Source of the DNA: Channallabes apus
Taxonomy: Eukaryota > Chordata > Actinopteri > Siluriformes > Clariidae
Length of the DNA stretch: 64,000 bases
NCBI GenBank assembly: GCA_030522415.1
Contig: CM060121.1
Location: forward strand, 1,434,976 to 1,498,975
Reading direction: 5' to 3'
This document shows positions 12,330 to 24,304 of this stretch, in pieces (the stretch's first letter is position 1; every line of letters starts with the position of its first letter). The position numbers and the translations under genes are program-made. The notes beneath the pieces are model-generated. The model searched no databases. It was given only the letters and a program-made list of their open reading frames with translations, and was not told where the DNA came from.

Positions 12330-14434
12330 TTTTCCGAGACTGGTTTCTGGTCTGTATGAAATAAATAAATGGTTGAAAAAGCGAGTTTTGACCAATGTAC
12401 AGATAAAACCTTTCTTTTATTTATATAGATTATAAGCCTAGTTACTATTTTTGAATGTGTTACTAAGAATCGCTGGGATGAAAGAAGAACCTTTTTTTCG
12501 TAGTTAATAAATTATAATTTAAATAAGTGTTCCAACATAATTGTTGGGGGAAAAAACGTGTAATTTTCTCCTTCATATCTAGAAACCTTCACTTTCTGTA
12601 TTCTGTAATCTGTATCTTCCTGAGAGGAGACCATTTGCGGTTCTATAATGAATCTTCAAGCGTTCTCCCAGAGGGACAAGCAAAGAGCCCTTTGTAGATG
12701 GGAGGATTGCCAAAAAATAAAGGCAAATTTTCCTTGGTTCTGGGTCTCACAAAACAAATACACTCCAACCGAGACTGGAACTCTCATGAGCAGATGTGGC
12801 AAACGTGTGAACTTTCCCTGACTTAGACAGAGCAGAACCCAGTGGAGCTCTGTTTCCTGTCTCCTCAGCAAGTTGGAAACGTTCCTCACCCTCAGAACCA
12901 AACCAATCCGGCAGATAAATCACGCAACATCAGCAGAGCCTTCCCGCGTCCCACTGACCAGAGCCTGGAGACCGGGACGAGGCAGTGATGGGTACGAAAG
13001 CAAAGTGATGCAGGTACAGAACATCTGGTTGGAGGCAAGCTGAATCGGTTGGTGGTAATGAGACAAAAGGACAGATGAGTTATGCAGCATTTTGCTGACA
13101 CCTGGATTATTTTTTTCCTCCCAAAAGGAAGGGGATTTCTAATGTATTGCATGCACTGTTTTTGTAATACAATCCTAGAGACTCTGGCTGAAAAGAAAAC
13201 TCCGGAACAAACACTGAGAACCAACATGAAATGACTGTAGCTGTAATTCCTGTACATGATGCATCAGTGCGTTCTGGTTCTTCATGTTCATGAACCTGTA
13301 AAATAAAGTGCATTGCCTTATCTCATCCTTATCTCCAGTCTTTTCTAATCTCACTGATCTCACGCCATGTTTGAAGATGGTTGTGGATATCGCGGTGGCC
13401 GGAAATCTGTCGTGAATCTTTCAGTCGAGGGACGAGTGTGGAGAGGTCACGCGATAACCTACATACAGTAATATTCCCCCAAAACAGTGATAAATCTTTC
13501 TCAGATACAATATGTCCCTCAGGGTCCTTCTACCCTTCGGATCAAGGGCACGTCTGAAACCACAGAGGCGCGCCATGTGACCGGGAGACATCGACTCTAA
13601 GGCCATGTGTTTGTCATCTGTCATTTGTCATGTCCTGAGTGAAGAATGTGTTCGCAGTGGAGTTCAAATTAAAATCAGCTTTGATGTTTTCTTTTAACGT
13701 TTTAAGATCAGATTTTATACAAGAATTTAAAAAAATGTCCAGTTTAAAAAATCCGAAACAGAGAAATCTGGATAAAGAGCTTTTTCACATATGCAGTGTT
13801 TTCTTTATATAAAAGCAAATCTCTTTATGTGGTTCTTTATGTAGAACACGGAGATCTCACTCGGCTCGCAGAACGTCCGAGCGATTTAACTCTTACACGA
13901 CTCGCCCGCATGACGGGAACTCGCTGTGTGTTTTATATTGTAGCATTTTATTCTTTTTTTTCCCCAAACACCAGGTTTGTGCTGCAGATTTGCCAAATGA
14001 TGTATTTTGTCTGACAAATAAATTACCATAATTAGTTATTTATATTATTATCTTTTCAAGTAACTAAGTGCCAGTTTCATCTTATATATCCTCAGGGCTG
14101 GTTTTTTTTTTTTTTTGCTGTTTCTATTCACACTTAACATAAAAGGTTGTTTTTTTTTCAGTGTGAAACCAATCCAAAAAGAGGAAGAATCAAAAGAATT
14201 CATTTCAATTTGATTCAGACACAAATAATTAATGAATATGAAAGCGCTCTTATATCTTTACTGAACAAATTACAGACAACAGCAGCAGTGAGGAGAAACT
14301 TCTCCCCCAGATGATTTCATCCTCTTCTGGCTGATACCGGATTATAAATCTTTTTTTTTACCACATTATATATAAATCAATTGTATATCCAGGTGACGAA
14401 CAGTAAAGACAAATGAGTGTGTGATTAGTGATTA

Positions 14435-14995
14435 AGGCCATTTTCACATGAGGAGTGATTGATTGATTCGTACCGCGAACAGGAACGATCGCTCCCTCCT
14501 CCCCCTCCTCCCCCTCCTCCCCCCCTCCTCCTCCCCCTCCTCCCCCCGCTGGCCAGCGTTCACGTTGATCTTTGATCTCTGTTCTCGGGTACGGTTGTGT
14601 ATTTACGCGTACACTTACCGAGACAGCAGGTGGCAGTGTGTACTGTATTTGGTCTGTGAGCCACCATTAAACACAAGAGAAGAAGAGAACAAGAAGGATA
14701 ACTTTGGCACTATACCTGTTATTACTGATTATTATTACTGGTTATGAAAACGTAGGTCGGGGGATGGGATTGGATCGTGCTACGCGATTTCAGAGAAGAC
14801 ACGCGGCACAGCGTTTTCAGGTACATTTGCTTCCACATCTGATTCGATTCACGCCGCAGTTTGCTGTATCGTTCCCGAGACTCTGGAATGGTTTTTTGAT
14901 CACAGAACAATTTTATTCTCACTGATTAAAATGAATCCGACTTTGGGCTCAAGTGTTGACGGAAACGTTCCCAGGTCCCTGATGTGAAAGAGTCC
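14435..14995 (+). mobile_element. hAT-like non-autonomous element (MITE), copy 1
   Basis: Matches the reverse complement of 44748-45313 over its whole length. Shared words are 'aggaacgat', 'ccaccattaaaca' and 'ctttggg-tcaagtgtt' in colinear order. The ends are imperfect inverted repeats: ggccattttcacat near 14436, and the complement of a similar word near 14981. No transposase is encoded. Assignment to hAT rests on the look of the termini only; an 8-bp duplication could not be confirmed. Confidence 0.65.
14491..14548 (+). repeat. C/T-only mirror-like tract inside the MITE
   Basis: About 55 bases of almost pure polypyrimidine made of (CCTCCTCCCC)-type units. The complementary strand has many GGGG/GGGGGG runs. 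It could form triplex or quadruplex DNA. It is absent from the matching position of copy 2, so it expanded within this copy. Confidence 0.7.
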
Positions 14996-15600
14996 TAAGA
15001 GTCCTGGAATGAGAACAGGATTGCATAAGAATGAGCAAAAAGTGTATATGGGATTCTGCTGGCCACCAACATGAGCAGAACCTCCAAGCAGAAGGAGAAC
15101 ACACGGCCATATTTCATATAACAATAAATAACAGACTATGAGATGCAGAGTGCATAATACATCACTATCCACTAGAGGAGGACGCGCTTTTTGGCCTTCG
15201 CTCACGTCTCACGGTGACCTTCTTGTCGCCATTTCTTAATTTCCCCGAGCCATGTCGAGTGTGCCAAAAGCGCCAGTCCATCCATCACACTTCACATGCT
15301 GAGGCGGTAAAATAGATCCCTCCATGAGGCCTGTGGCTGTGCATCTCCTAATTTATTTATCTTTCTAAAAGAACGCTGTATGAGCCAGGATCTGTAAAGT
15401 CACCCTGCATCGCCTCCACTCGCCATACGCTCCATGTCAGGGCAGCGAACTTTACACATCGCTCACATCTGTACTTGATCTGGTCAGTTTGTCTGATTAA
15501 GGGAATCTGAATTCACTGAAATTAATGTAAGTGTAACAAATTCAAATCTCAATAGCTTGTGATATCAAAAACCTAATAATTTGGGTATGCCACAATAACT
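14996..15600. other. Gene-free, unassigned
   Basis: Repeat-poor DNA. The segment at about 15220-15480 is evenly mixed in composition, with TTAATTT and CTAATTTATTTATC-type motifs. It is a candidate conserved non-coding element by appearance only. Confidence 0.3.
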
Positions 15601-15601
15601 C

Positions 15602-15650
15602 TACCCTGCACGTCTCTGGACTGTGGGAGGAAACCGGAGTAATGCCAATG
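15602..15650 (-). mobile_element. Short Mermaid-like SINE fragment
   Basis: About 45 bp, 'ctctggactgtgggaggaaa' followed by 'ccggag', matching the middle of the intact SINEs in reverse orientation. Confidence 0.6.
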
Positions 15651-15777
15651 CGCAGATTGAAAATGATGTTGGAACGTAACGTTATTACCATGACAACCAC
15701 CATCTGTTCATTAATAAAATGAGTGAGAGCAGCTCCAGTACATCACTTTCCAGGTGCAATTGTTTAATCTTGAACAC

Positions 15778-15865
15778 AGTACAGCTCAGTGGTTAAGGCT
15801 TTGGACTAGTGATTGAATAGGAAGGTTCCAGGTTCTAAACCCCAGCACCACCACAATGCCACAAT
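15778..15865 (+). mobile_element. tRNA-like SINE fragment of a third type
   Basis: 'cagctcagtggttaaggctt' resembles a tRNA A box and 'ccaggttctaaaccccag' at about 15827 a degraded B box. The spacing is that of a tRNA-derived SINE head. No cloverleaf or discriminator supports a functional tRNA gene. Confidence 0.55.
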
Positions 15866-15925
15866 GTTAATGTTAGTGTTAGCAGTCTCCGTTTTTCTTC
15901 GTTTGTTTACTGGAAATCCATCACT
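15862..15925 (+). repeat. Dispersed repeat, copy 2
   Basis: Matches 10860-10925. It abuts the tRNA-like fragment, so the two may belong to one composite repeat. Confidence 0.55.
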
Positions 15926-16175
15926 CCATAGAAAATCCATCATTTTGGTTCTTGAGCTCAAATTTATAACGGGATGAAAAAAAGTCTCTCTAGATACGAG
16001 ATTTCAAAATTCCATAAATGTAAATGAGTATTTATGACATCATAAAGTGACCTCCACATGAAGCTCATAGAAAAGTATACAGTATAAATAATTTTTTCTT
16101 TTGTATCTCTCATGTAAAATAGAACATATCTATTCTATATTCCATTCTATATCAACAGCTCGAACACGAGGACTC

Positions 16176-16216
16176 GGGTTAGGGTTAGGGTTAGGGTTTA
16201 GGGTTTAGGGTTAGGG
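16176..16216 (+). repeat. Interstitial telomeric repeat
   Basis: 41 bases of GGGTTA (three units), GGGTTTA (two units), then GGGTTAGGG. This is the vertebrate telomere repeat (TTAGGG)n with slight decay, inside unique DNA. Confidence 0.95.
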
Positions 16217-18086
16217 AGCCGCACGAGCCGCTAATAATCAACAGATCTCCACCGTTAGCGTTTTGTAATAGTCAGAGATAAAGCTGTAAATGTTCTGAAA
16301 ACTTTAAGACTGAGAAGTTTAACTCTTTTGCAGTTTCTCTGGAACATTAAAAGAGAGAATAAAGTGAAGCTGGTGATGGAATGAACGTTTATAGCTGCTA
16401 TAATGCAAATCATCACTAACTTACACTGTACTTTTATTATAAACAGATAAAACAGATTCATTTTATTTTGATATTTTCACTGTTGGCGAATCACAGAGGA
16501 CTGAAACAGTTTTTTCCCAATTTCAGAATATTAATAATAAACGAACAAACAAACAAAAAACAAAAGACAATGTGTGAGCTACACAAAGAAAGCGTTACCT
16601 TTAGTACCTAATGTGCCAAATTCACAGCACGTTTACGGCTTTCGAAGGTGAGAGCGCGTACCGAAATGGACAACATCCAGTATACAGACATACCGTGTGT
16701 GACTGCACGCCTTTATCAGGATTTTTTTTTTCCCGCCACCACATATGGCTCGACACTGACGGTTTTCTCGCAGTATAATTAGCCTAGCTTCTTCAGCGTA
16801 AACATGTCAGGTTATTGCTTTTGTCACCGGCGGTCCCGCAGAACCGCGGTGTAATTTCTCTCCGCGACTGTTTCATTTTACAGCGAGAGTGACTGCGAGC
16901 GTGCCGATGTGTATTTGCAATAAAAGGGAATGAAAGTGCCTCTCCGGTAAATCTGGGTTGGTCCGGGTTCGGGGGAGAGTAAATAAGCCGTTTATTGCTT
17001 TGCTGCTTGCGATCATGCGTGGCAGCGAGCAGCAGAGTCATCGGCGATTTAGAGGAAACTAGGCCAGGGTGAGAGAAAATGAAGCTGAGGTAGAGGAGAT
17101 CATCCCCCGTGTCTCACTGGTTATCTAATAATAATAGAGCCGAAGGAAGAGAAATGACATGTAATAAGTAGTGAAAAATAAGTCAAAGACGTTCGGCGAA
17201 CCCTGATGAATGCGCACAAAATATTAGACTCGCACCTCATATGCGGTTTATTAAGCTGCACTTATATTTCGGGAACGTTTTCCCATATCAAAGACAACAC
17301 GTTTCCGCTCTGGTCTCCCGCTGACATTTCTCAGTTCCTCCGCATGTAATATTCGGTCCGGCTGAAGTGTCCCGGTGCCGGAGAAACCGAGACGCAGATA
17401 ACCGAAAAGGACAGGTGTGTTTTTATTATTTCATGTTTTTATCAAGCAGGTAAACATCCTTTAATGATGTCATTCGTATGCAAATTAGCATCACTCGCTT
17501 CTATGAATGTTTTTGTACGGATGGATGATGATGAGTCTGGGTGGCTTAAGTGCGTGTTAGTTCCAGAGGAGGCGTGGCCTATGTCTGCGGCTGGGTCAGT
17601 GAATGAGGTGAAGCTTCTGTACCACAATCACATGAGATACACGTAAGGTGTAGCTTTAGCACCCAGTAAAAGGTGCGTGGCATCTGTCCTCCAGGGTAAA
17701 TGAAGAGCAGAGGGCCTGTCACTCATGCCGAATGACGGCGGTGTGGCCTCTGTGAAATGTTAGATTTGATAAGAGCATTAAAAGCAGTTTGCCTCAGTCC
17801 CAGTGCAGAGGGCGTGGCCCCTGTCCCTGTCACAGCAGTGAAAAAGTCATAACCTCTACAGTCCCCATCTGTTCCCATCAGAAAACTCCAAACACCAGAA
17901 CCGTGAGAACCATGAAAGCTAGAAAAGATGCTACTAGAAGTAGTAAAAAGACAAATAGAACAGAAGAATGAGAAATCGCTGCTCGATGTCTCTAATTAGG
18001 CTCCTGTCTTTATTTAAAGACCAACTCATTAGGGACTGGTTTTGTCTGGTGCCTCACCTTGACTCCTCACCCCAGTGCATGATGTC

Positions 18087-18120
<34 letters not shown>

Positions 18121-19530
18121 ATTGGAATAAATATCGGCACTGCACTTGACCTTTGATCAGCGGAGTCAGTGCTGCAGGAATAAATGTTTTGACCGGAATA
18201 AATAATTATTGTTTCTTTTTTAAGAAAAAAGACAAATTTTATTATTGCTATATAAATCATTGGAATTAAATTGCATTGTTGAAAAATGAATTGGTTCCTC
18301 CAGTTTGTTTATTTGTTGTCTGGATCTTACATTAAGCTGCTCCATGAAAATATTTCATATTTTTTTGTAAATAAGCAAAAAGCGTCTAAATGTTATTTAT
18401 TAAAACTTACAGCTTTACACTAAGACTGGAGACTCCTTCCATAAATGTCAAATGCATAATCTTTCACTATATGATATATTTCACAAACTCGAACTCCAGA
18501 GCTGCTGTTAGAGGAAATGAATCGACACCTTCGGGCCGAGTCGGATCCAGAATTTCTAGACTACAGTTCAGGTCTGTGCTCGTTCGCTTGTATTTTGTCC
18601 TTTCGGTAAGATGAAGGACAAAAGAATCCGACTTTGAGCTTCTCGTTTCTTCTCCTTCCTGAACGGCTCCTCATTTTTCCCCCTCAGGCCTCTTAATGAA
18701 TTGGTTTTACCCTGTTTGCTAGTGAATTACCCTGCCCTCCCCTCCTAATTTTCCAATTTGCTGTGTCATTTATCTGTAATTTGGGATCGCACTGGGCCAT
18801 ATTACTCTCACAAACAGGGTGATAGACTTTATCAAGCGCGCTGTAGAAAAGAGATGCAGACGGCCAAACAAACAGCGATCACTAACCTCCAGAGACTCCA
18901 CGCTTTAGTAAAACTGAAAGATTGAGACTCTTGTTGTTGTTGTTTTTTTGCTCCTGATTCTTTTCTCCAGGCCAAGTTCTGTTCGTTTCATCATTACAGA
19001 CAGTTATGTGTGTTAATGGCTCAAAGGAAATTAAACCATCTTGATTAAGTGCTGCTGTGTCATCTTTATACCTGTGTGAAAGTGTGATATACTGTTGTTC
19101 TCACTTTATTCATCTATAATCACCTTCATGGCAGATTAAGATAACTCAGTCATGTGACATCAAACAGAAGAAACTTGTATTCTGGTTAAACTGATTTATC
19201 CGTAACAGCAGTCTTACTGCAGACACTGAGACCATTTGTGTGTTTCTGTTCTTTATTCACATTCATTTATATGCATATTTGTCCATCAGAATGTATCACA
19301 ATACACTGTTTTTGTGTTCGACTGCACATTTGGCTCATCATCCAGTCGAAAACTGTTTCAAACTATCTGTGGCCAAATCATAACCTCTTGGCAGAGGCAA
19401 CCAGATTTAGGGATGAAGCACCTTGGCAGAATTTATTCATGGTGAACTTTTCAGATCCAAATCTGTTTCCTGAACAAAGTCCACATTTGCTTTCCACGTA
19501 CTGTACACTATTCCTGGCCAAGAACAGTCT
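16217..19530. other. Gene-free stretch, possible non-coding elements
   Basis: No exon recognised. Three segments (about 16800-17080, 17180-17400 and 18650-18860) lack repeats, have few long homopolymers and carry compact motifs such as tatttgcaataaa and cctcttaatgaattgg. They look like conserved regulatory DNA, but this cannot be shown from one sequence. (TG)n lies at about 18090-18118. Confidence 0.35.
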
Positions 19531-19595
19531 CATACACTCTAATATTTAGTTTGACCACCTTTAGCTTTGATTGCGATGTGCAATGTGGTGGTCAA

Positions 19596-19642
<47 letters not shown>

Positions 19643-20400
19643 CCTCATCCACCCAGAGTCGCTCTCTCACACTCCTGGAGTCCTGGAATATGTCCCGTAC
19701 CATCAGGGAAGAAGAGAAACCCTCCACTGATGTGACACTCCGGTGATTCAGTACATTCAGGTGGTCAGCTGACTTCATTTTATTGCCCCATAACGTTACT
19801 GAGTCTCGACCTGGTCACCTGATCAACCCCAGATCATAACACTGTCTCCAGAGGACGTGTACAGTGGACACTATACATGATGGAGCATCGCTTCATGTCC
19901 TTCACTTCTCACCCTGACACGCCCATCACTCTGGAATAGGGTCAGTCTGGACTCATCAGGTCACATGACCTTTTTCCACATCACTCCAGAGTCCAGTCTT
20001 TATGATCCCGAACAAACTGAAGCCGTTTTTTTTTTATGAGTCTCAATAACAAGTGGCTGTTTAGTCCCAATCCTGTGTGTTCTCATCTCATGTGTGTGTG
20101 TGTGTGTGTAAACTAAGCGTTCAACTGATCTCCCATCACACGCCTTTTGGATGTTTTTCCGACCACATGTCTTGCAAAGTTTATTACACAATTCCAGTCA
20201 TTTGATTGGTTCCTTAGTTGTTGTCTTTGCTTGATGCAGGCCCTGACTCTTCTGAAACAGCGTCTTTATCTTTTGCCCATCTTGTGTCTATTGATTATGT
20301 AAACAACGTTAAAGGCAACAAAATTGAATCGTGAAATAAACATATGGAGGTTTATTTGATATCTTTAGGAAGGGTGCCAATAATTCTGATGGGTATTATA
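19530..20400 (-). mobile_element. Degenerate Tc1/mariner remnant
   Basis: On the reverse strand the segment 19800-20010 reads like the catalytic half of a fish Tc1 transposase (words such as 'accccagatcataacactg', 'cactctggaatagggtcag', 'catgacctttttcca'). The far end near 20370 has 'gggtgccaataattctga', a typical terminus. The frame is broken everywhere, and (TG)n arrays have expanded inside it at 19599-19640 and 20090-20109. The boundaries are approximate. Confidence 0.65.
19599..19640 (+). repeat. (TG)n microsatellite inside the Tc1 remnant
   Basis: About 21 pure copies of tg. Confidence 0.95.
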
Positions 20401-22220
20401 AGAGGAACAGTTATTTAGTGCTACAGACGGTCAGAGCGAACTAAGCGTGCATAAACATTCTGTAGATGAGCTGCCGGTGGTCTCGGTGTTGGCAGCAGAT
20501 GTTGATGGGGACAGAAGGTCAGTCCATCAAAAGCCCATTAAAGCTCAGGACCAGTTGGCAGAACAGGACGTGTCCAGACTGGCACAGTGTCACTGGGGGT
20601 CGATTCTGCTGTTCTGCAGCCGTCCATCAGCCAGGGCTTGTTAGTGATTACGGTTTTAAAGGGATTTGACATTAGCGCTTAGCAAACAGCACGTAAAGCA
20701 CAGAGTGATGTAAAACGTCACTGATACAGACCTCGTCCGGAGATCAGTCACAAAGTTCATGGTGTCTGATACTCAAAAGTACTTCTTTGTGATAGTTGTA
20801 TTTTCTAACTGGTGGCAGTTTCTGTCCGCTGACTAGCCGGCTATCACCGGAGCGCACTTGCACTTTCTTGCTAGGTAGGTAAGGGCCGCCAACTAGCAGA
20901 CCATGAGTGGGATGTGAACTTAACGAAACCTTTCCATTAATCAATTCATGAATAATAAAATATATTGTAGCAGATGGATGGTACTAGATCAGAACGGTAC
21001 TAGATTAACACACAGTTCGACTAATTTAACAGAACCTCCTGTCGTTTATTCAATCTTATGCATTTAGGTAAAAGTATCAAATCTTTTATAAGATCAATCA
21101 GACTTTGAGCCATAAATAAGCAGATTCATGCAAAACTTTAACAGATCGAGGTTTATTTTTGGAGTGGTGTCGATTGGATCGATTGCTTCCTTACACGTGT
21201 TGCTTCTGCTATTGTGCAATCTATCATGTTTCATTAGTGGATCTTCAACAGCTGACCTGCGTCCTGCGTCATCTTCACACGCGTCATATTTCCTTTCAAT
21301 AACTTCCCCAAATAAATAATTAGAATAAATGATATCTGTCCTGGACCTCATGTTTTACTCAGACCTTGTGTAGTGTTGGAACTCCTAATGAAGTTTGTAA
21401 CAGAAATCAGTGCAAGTTTGATTTAAAAATACAAATCATAACCTACAGAAAGTCGTTTGTCTTTGCGGGACGTCATACGTTACTGATTTAAAACTGTATC
21501 TTCTGGAAAATATGGCTTTGGAAACCTTGAACTAGACCACAGGGAACAGTGCGGCGGTGGATCAGATGGGCCGATACCCGAAGCCGGCGAGATGGTGGCA
21601 GACGTGGAGTCTGCGAATAAATCGATTACGGGACTCGTCTGACGGATGGCCCTCCAGGAGAAATGGGACACGCTGGAGAATTCATTTGGCTGGCAAGGGA
21701 GACATACCAGGGTTATTCATCTCGCCGCAAATTTGGCAATTTCCCACAGCCTGTGGCTTAATTAGGCGGCTCGCGCCTCTGGAGCTTCGGAGTGATGATG
21801 CATGCCACAGATGCGCAGAGCTGATCTGGGAGACACGGTTGTTGATAATGAGAAATGAACTTTGTGGCTGCGAGCTGGAGCGGAAGGCTCTATTTACACT
21901 CCATCCTAACATGCAAACGATTTGGTGCTCGCTTCAAATCAAAGTTAATTCCTGCGTTATAGCTGAGGATTCGCACTGGACAGGAAGTCAGCAGCACTGT
22001 GTTCACATGCCGTAGTTATATGCAGAGGATATTCCTGTATTTCAACGTAAATTAAACTATTCATCCTTGTGGAATTTAACATTTGCAGGAGTCTTGTGCA
22101 AAACAATGTAAGTATGCAGTCATACTTGCGCCATGATGATAAGACTGATGTCATGTAGATGGAATGAGGTTAAAGTTTAGAGGTGGAGCTAAAACAGGCA
22201 GTTTGTGAACCCCAGTTAGC
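20400..22220. other. Gene-free; strong candidate regulatory segment
   Basis: No exon is recognised. The part at about 21560-21970 is the most suggestive unassigned stretch of the left half. It is non-repetitive, of mixed composition, with a homeodomain-type TTAATTAG at about 21758 and dense TGATGATGCATG and GATAATGAG motifs. An open frame of 152 codons on the plus strand (21557-22015) has no recognisable domain, and I do not call it a gene. Confidence 0.35.
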
Positions 22221-22383
22221 CTAACATGCATGTGTTTGGTCTGTGGGAGGAAACCAGAGTACCCGGAGGAAACCCACCAAGCACAGGTGCAAACTCCATG
22301 CACACAGACCCCGAGGTGGGAATCGAACCCTCAACCCTGGAGGTGCAAAGTGACAGTGCTAACCCCTACGCCACTGTGCCGCT
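22221..22383 (-). mobile_element. Mermaid-like SINE, head and middle
   Basis: Reverse-orientation copy reaching the tRNA-like head: 'gtgggaggaaacc', 'cccggaggaaacccaccaag', then the complement of the B box at about 22322 and of the A-box word GTGGCGTAGGGGTTAGCAC at about 22360-22378. It lacks the 3' half. Confidence 0.8.
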
Positions 22384-22479
22384 GTCTTCATTAATAACAT
22401 TATTATATTTGGATACTTTTTTATTATTTTAAAATATCAAACACTACTTTACATTTTTAAGTGTTTATGATTTTCTCTC

Positions 22480-22830
22480 ACTCTCTATTCGATTAAATTT
22501 TATTTATATATTACTTTTAACAATGGTCATTTTTGCAAAGCAGCTTTACACAATCAAAAGACAATGATGGAAATGAGTGAGAAACTGTGTATAAATCAAA
22601 ATGATCAGATTTTCTTCAGCAATAGGAAGAAACCTTGAGAGGAACCAGGCTCTACAGGGAACCCACCCTCATCTCTCCCATCTCTCTCTCTCTCTCTGTC
22701 TTTGTCTCCGAGTCGAGGTGTGAGCAGAACCTCCTCCATGTTCCTGCTGGAGCTCCAGGTGACTGATGGTGACAGAGTCCTCCAACACCAGATCAAGTGT
22801 CCCTGGGCAAAAGATTTATGAACTGGGGGT
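22480..22830 (-). repeat. Dispersed repeat with ATATAAATAAA tail
   Basis: The reverse strand has the order 'ggttcctctcaaggtttctt' ... 'gctttgcaaa' ... 'aacaatgg' ... 'tatataaataaaat', shared with 58905-59150. It contains a (CT)n-type expansion near 22682. The family name is not known to me; the tail resembles that of a common fish SINE or MITE. Confidence 0.6.
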
Positions 22831-23880
22831 CACTGTTTCACCGCTAAATGTCCCCCACTCATCTACACGCTCACACACACACACACACACAATCCAATTC
22901 ACATTGACATTCATAACTCACCTGTGTCACCAGTCCCTGTTGATGGAAGCTTATTGAAAATGAAGCCGTGTGCAGAACAGAGGACGACTTCAGCAGGAAA
23001 ATAACAGCTTTAGTGCTGGACGCTTGCGTCCAGGACGGCAGGTGCTGCATTCTGCTAACGAGGAAAAGCCCAAACACATGACTGAACACAACATCTGCTC
23101 TGCTCTGCTCTTAAATGAGCCCTGACGCACCAGTCATTTCTCCTGGAACACAGATGTGCATGGAGAACCGACAGTAACTGGAACTCTGTGACGCTGTGGA
23201 CTGAGGCAGCTGTGCGTTCGTGCATTTAGCATCTTCTCCTGGTCTGGGCATCAGGTGCATCTCATCACAGACATCTGACCAGACATGAGGAACTAAAGAA
23301 AAGGATGGAGAGGATTATTTTAAAGTGTAAAAACTCTGATTTCATGCCAGCAAGCAGCACAAAGAGCAACATAATCTATACATCATTTAATATTAATACA
23401 ATTATTGGTCTGTTCTATTTGTTGTCTAATAATAATAAAAATAATAATAATAAACATACCAAAAGCAAATAATCAAAACCAGCTCATTCTTCTGTTAGTA
23501 TTTTGAAGAAAATGTTGAGGAATTGAATGGATTTGTTGTACCACACTGCCCTCTAATGGTCAATAATATAAATGCGCTTGATTACAGACAAAAAATAGGG
23601 ACAAATATATACTGTATATATCAATAAGTATAAATAAATGCTATGTAAAAAAAGGACCAGAATGGAACATGTATATTATCCTACTTTCTCTCTCTCTATC
23701 TCTTATTTAATACTTAAGTAAAACTTAACATTCTTTGTTTTTATTTATTTAAATTAAATTTTACTTTTTCATTATTACAAACACATAAATATATGTAGAT
23801 ATCAATAATATATGTATAGAGGAATGTATATAATATATATGTAATATAAGTGAGCTAAAAGTCAGACCCCAGATCAATAA
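22830..23880. other. Gene-free, unassigned
   Basis: AT-rich towards its right end, with a short (AC)n at about 22872-22890 and AATAAT runs at about 23430-23450. No feature supported. Confidence 0.4.
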
Positions 23881-23881
23881 C

Positions 23882-24215
23882 TTTAATGCACCTTTCATTC
23901 CAGAGGTCACAGGTAAATGGTCCATTGCTGTATAATACTGTTCTAAAAATATATATATTTACATTTTAGAACAGTTTTAGTATTAACTTTTGTAAAGGTG
24001 CATTGAGACAATGACTATTGTTAAAATCCCTATATAAATAAAATGAAATTGAATTGAATTGTTCTCCAGTAACACTAGAGCAAATGGCGCATATCAACCT
24101 CTAGTGGTGGAAAGGTGTTATTACATCCTATTATCCTATTGTAAGAGATTTTGACAGTTATTTTTATTAACTGCATACTGAACATTTATTCTTTGTTTAT
24201 TTATTGATAAAACAT
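23882..24215 (+). repeat. Dispersed repeat pair, copy 1 (interrupted)
   Basis: Two blocks, 23882-23940 and 24062-24215, align in order with the single uninterrupted block 34297-34500: 'ccttt-attccagag', 'aaatggtcca', 'ccagtaacactagagcaaa', 'cctagtggtggaaa', 'atttttattaactg'. The 120 bp between the blocks is an extra insertion. Confidence 0.65.
23941..24061 (+). repeat. Tail-type repeat inserted in the dispersed repeat
   Basis: Contains 'gtgcattgagacaatgactattgttaaaa' broken by substitutions and ends in 'tatataaataaaatgaaatt', the same tail as at 59100-59150. It is missing from copy 2 at 34297, so it arrived after the two copies separated. Confidence 0.55.
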
Positions 24216-24304
24216 TTATTTAGCAGGTCACATATGATGAAAACATGCTACACAAAGGTTTTTAATGACAAAATAATCACATAGAAATCTTCTCTTCTCT
24301 TTTA

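Larger units (their letters stand above)
9386..14434. other. Gene-free stretch of about 5 kb
   Basis: No exon recognised. It holds a poly-G cluster (9829-9870), (GA)n at about 9986-10017, (TG)n at about 10318-10346 and (CAGA)n at 12293-12329. The segments 9650-9800 and 11290-11470 look non-repetitive and rather GC-balanced and might be regulatory. The overlapping minus-strand ORFs at 12656-13363 show no known domain. Confidence 0.4.

Noticed and set aside
12656..13363. Overlapping minus-strand frames as exons of one gene
   Set aside because: The translations overlap each other in different frames and show no conserved protein. No consistent splice sites join them.
21557..22015. 152-codon open frame as a gene
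   Set aside because: No recognisable domain, biased composition or splice partners. It overlaps a minus-strand frame and looks more like non-coding regulatory DNA.
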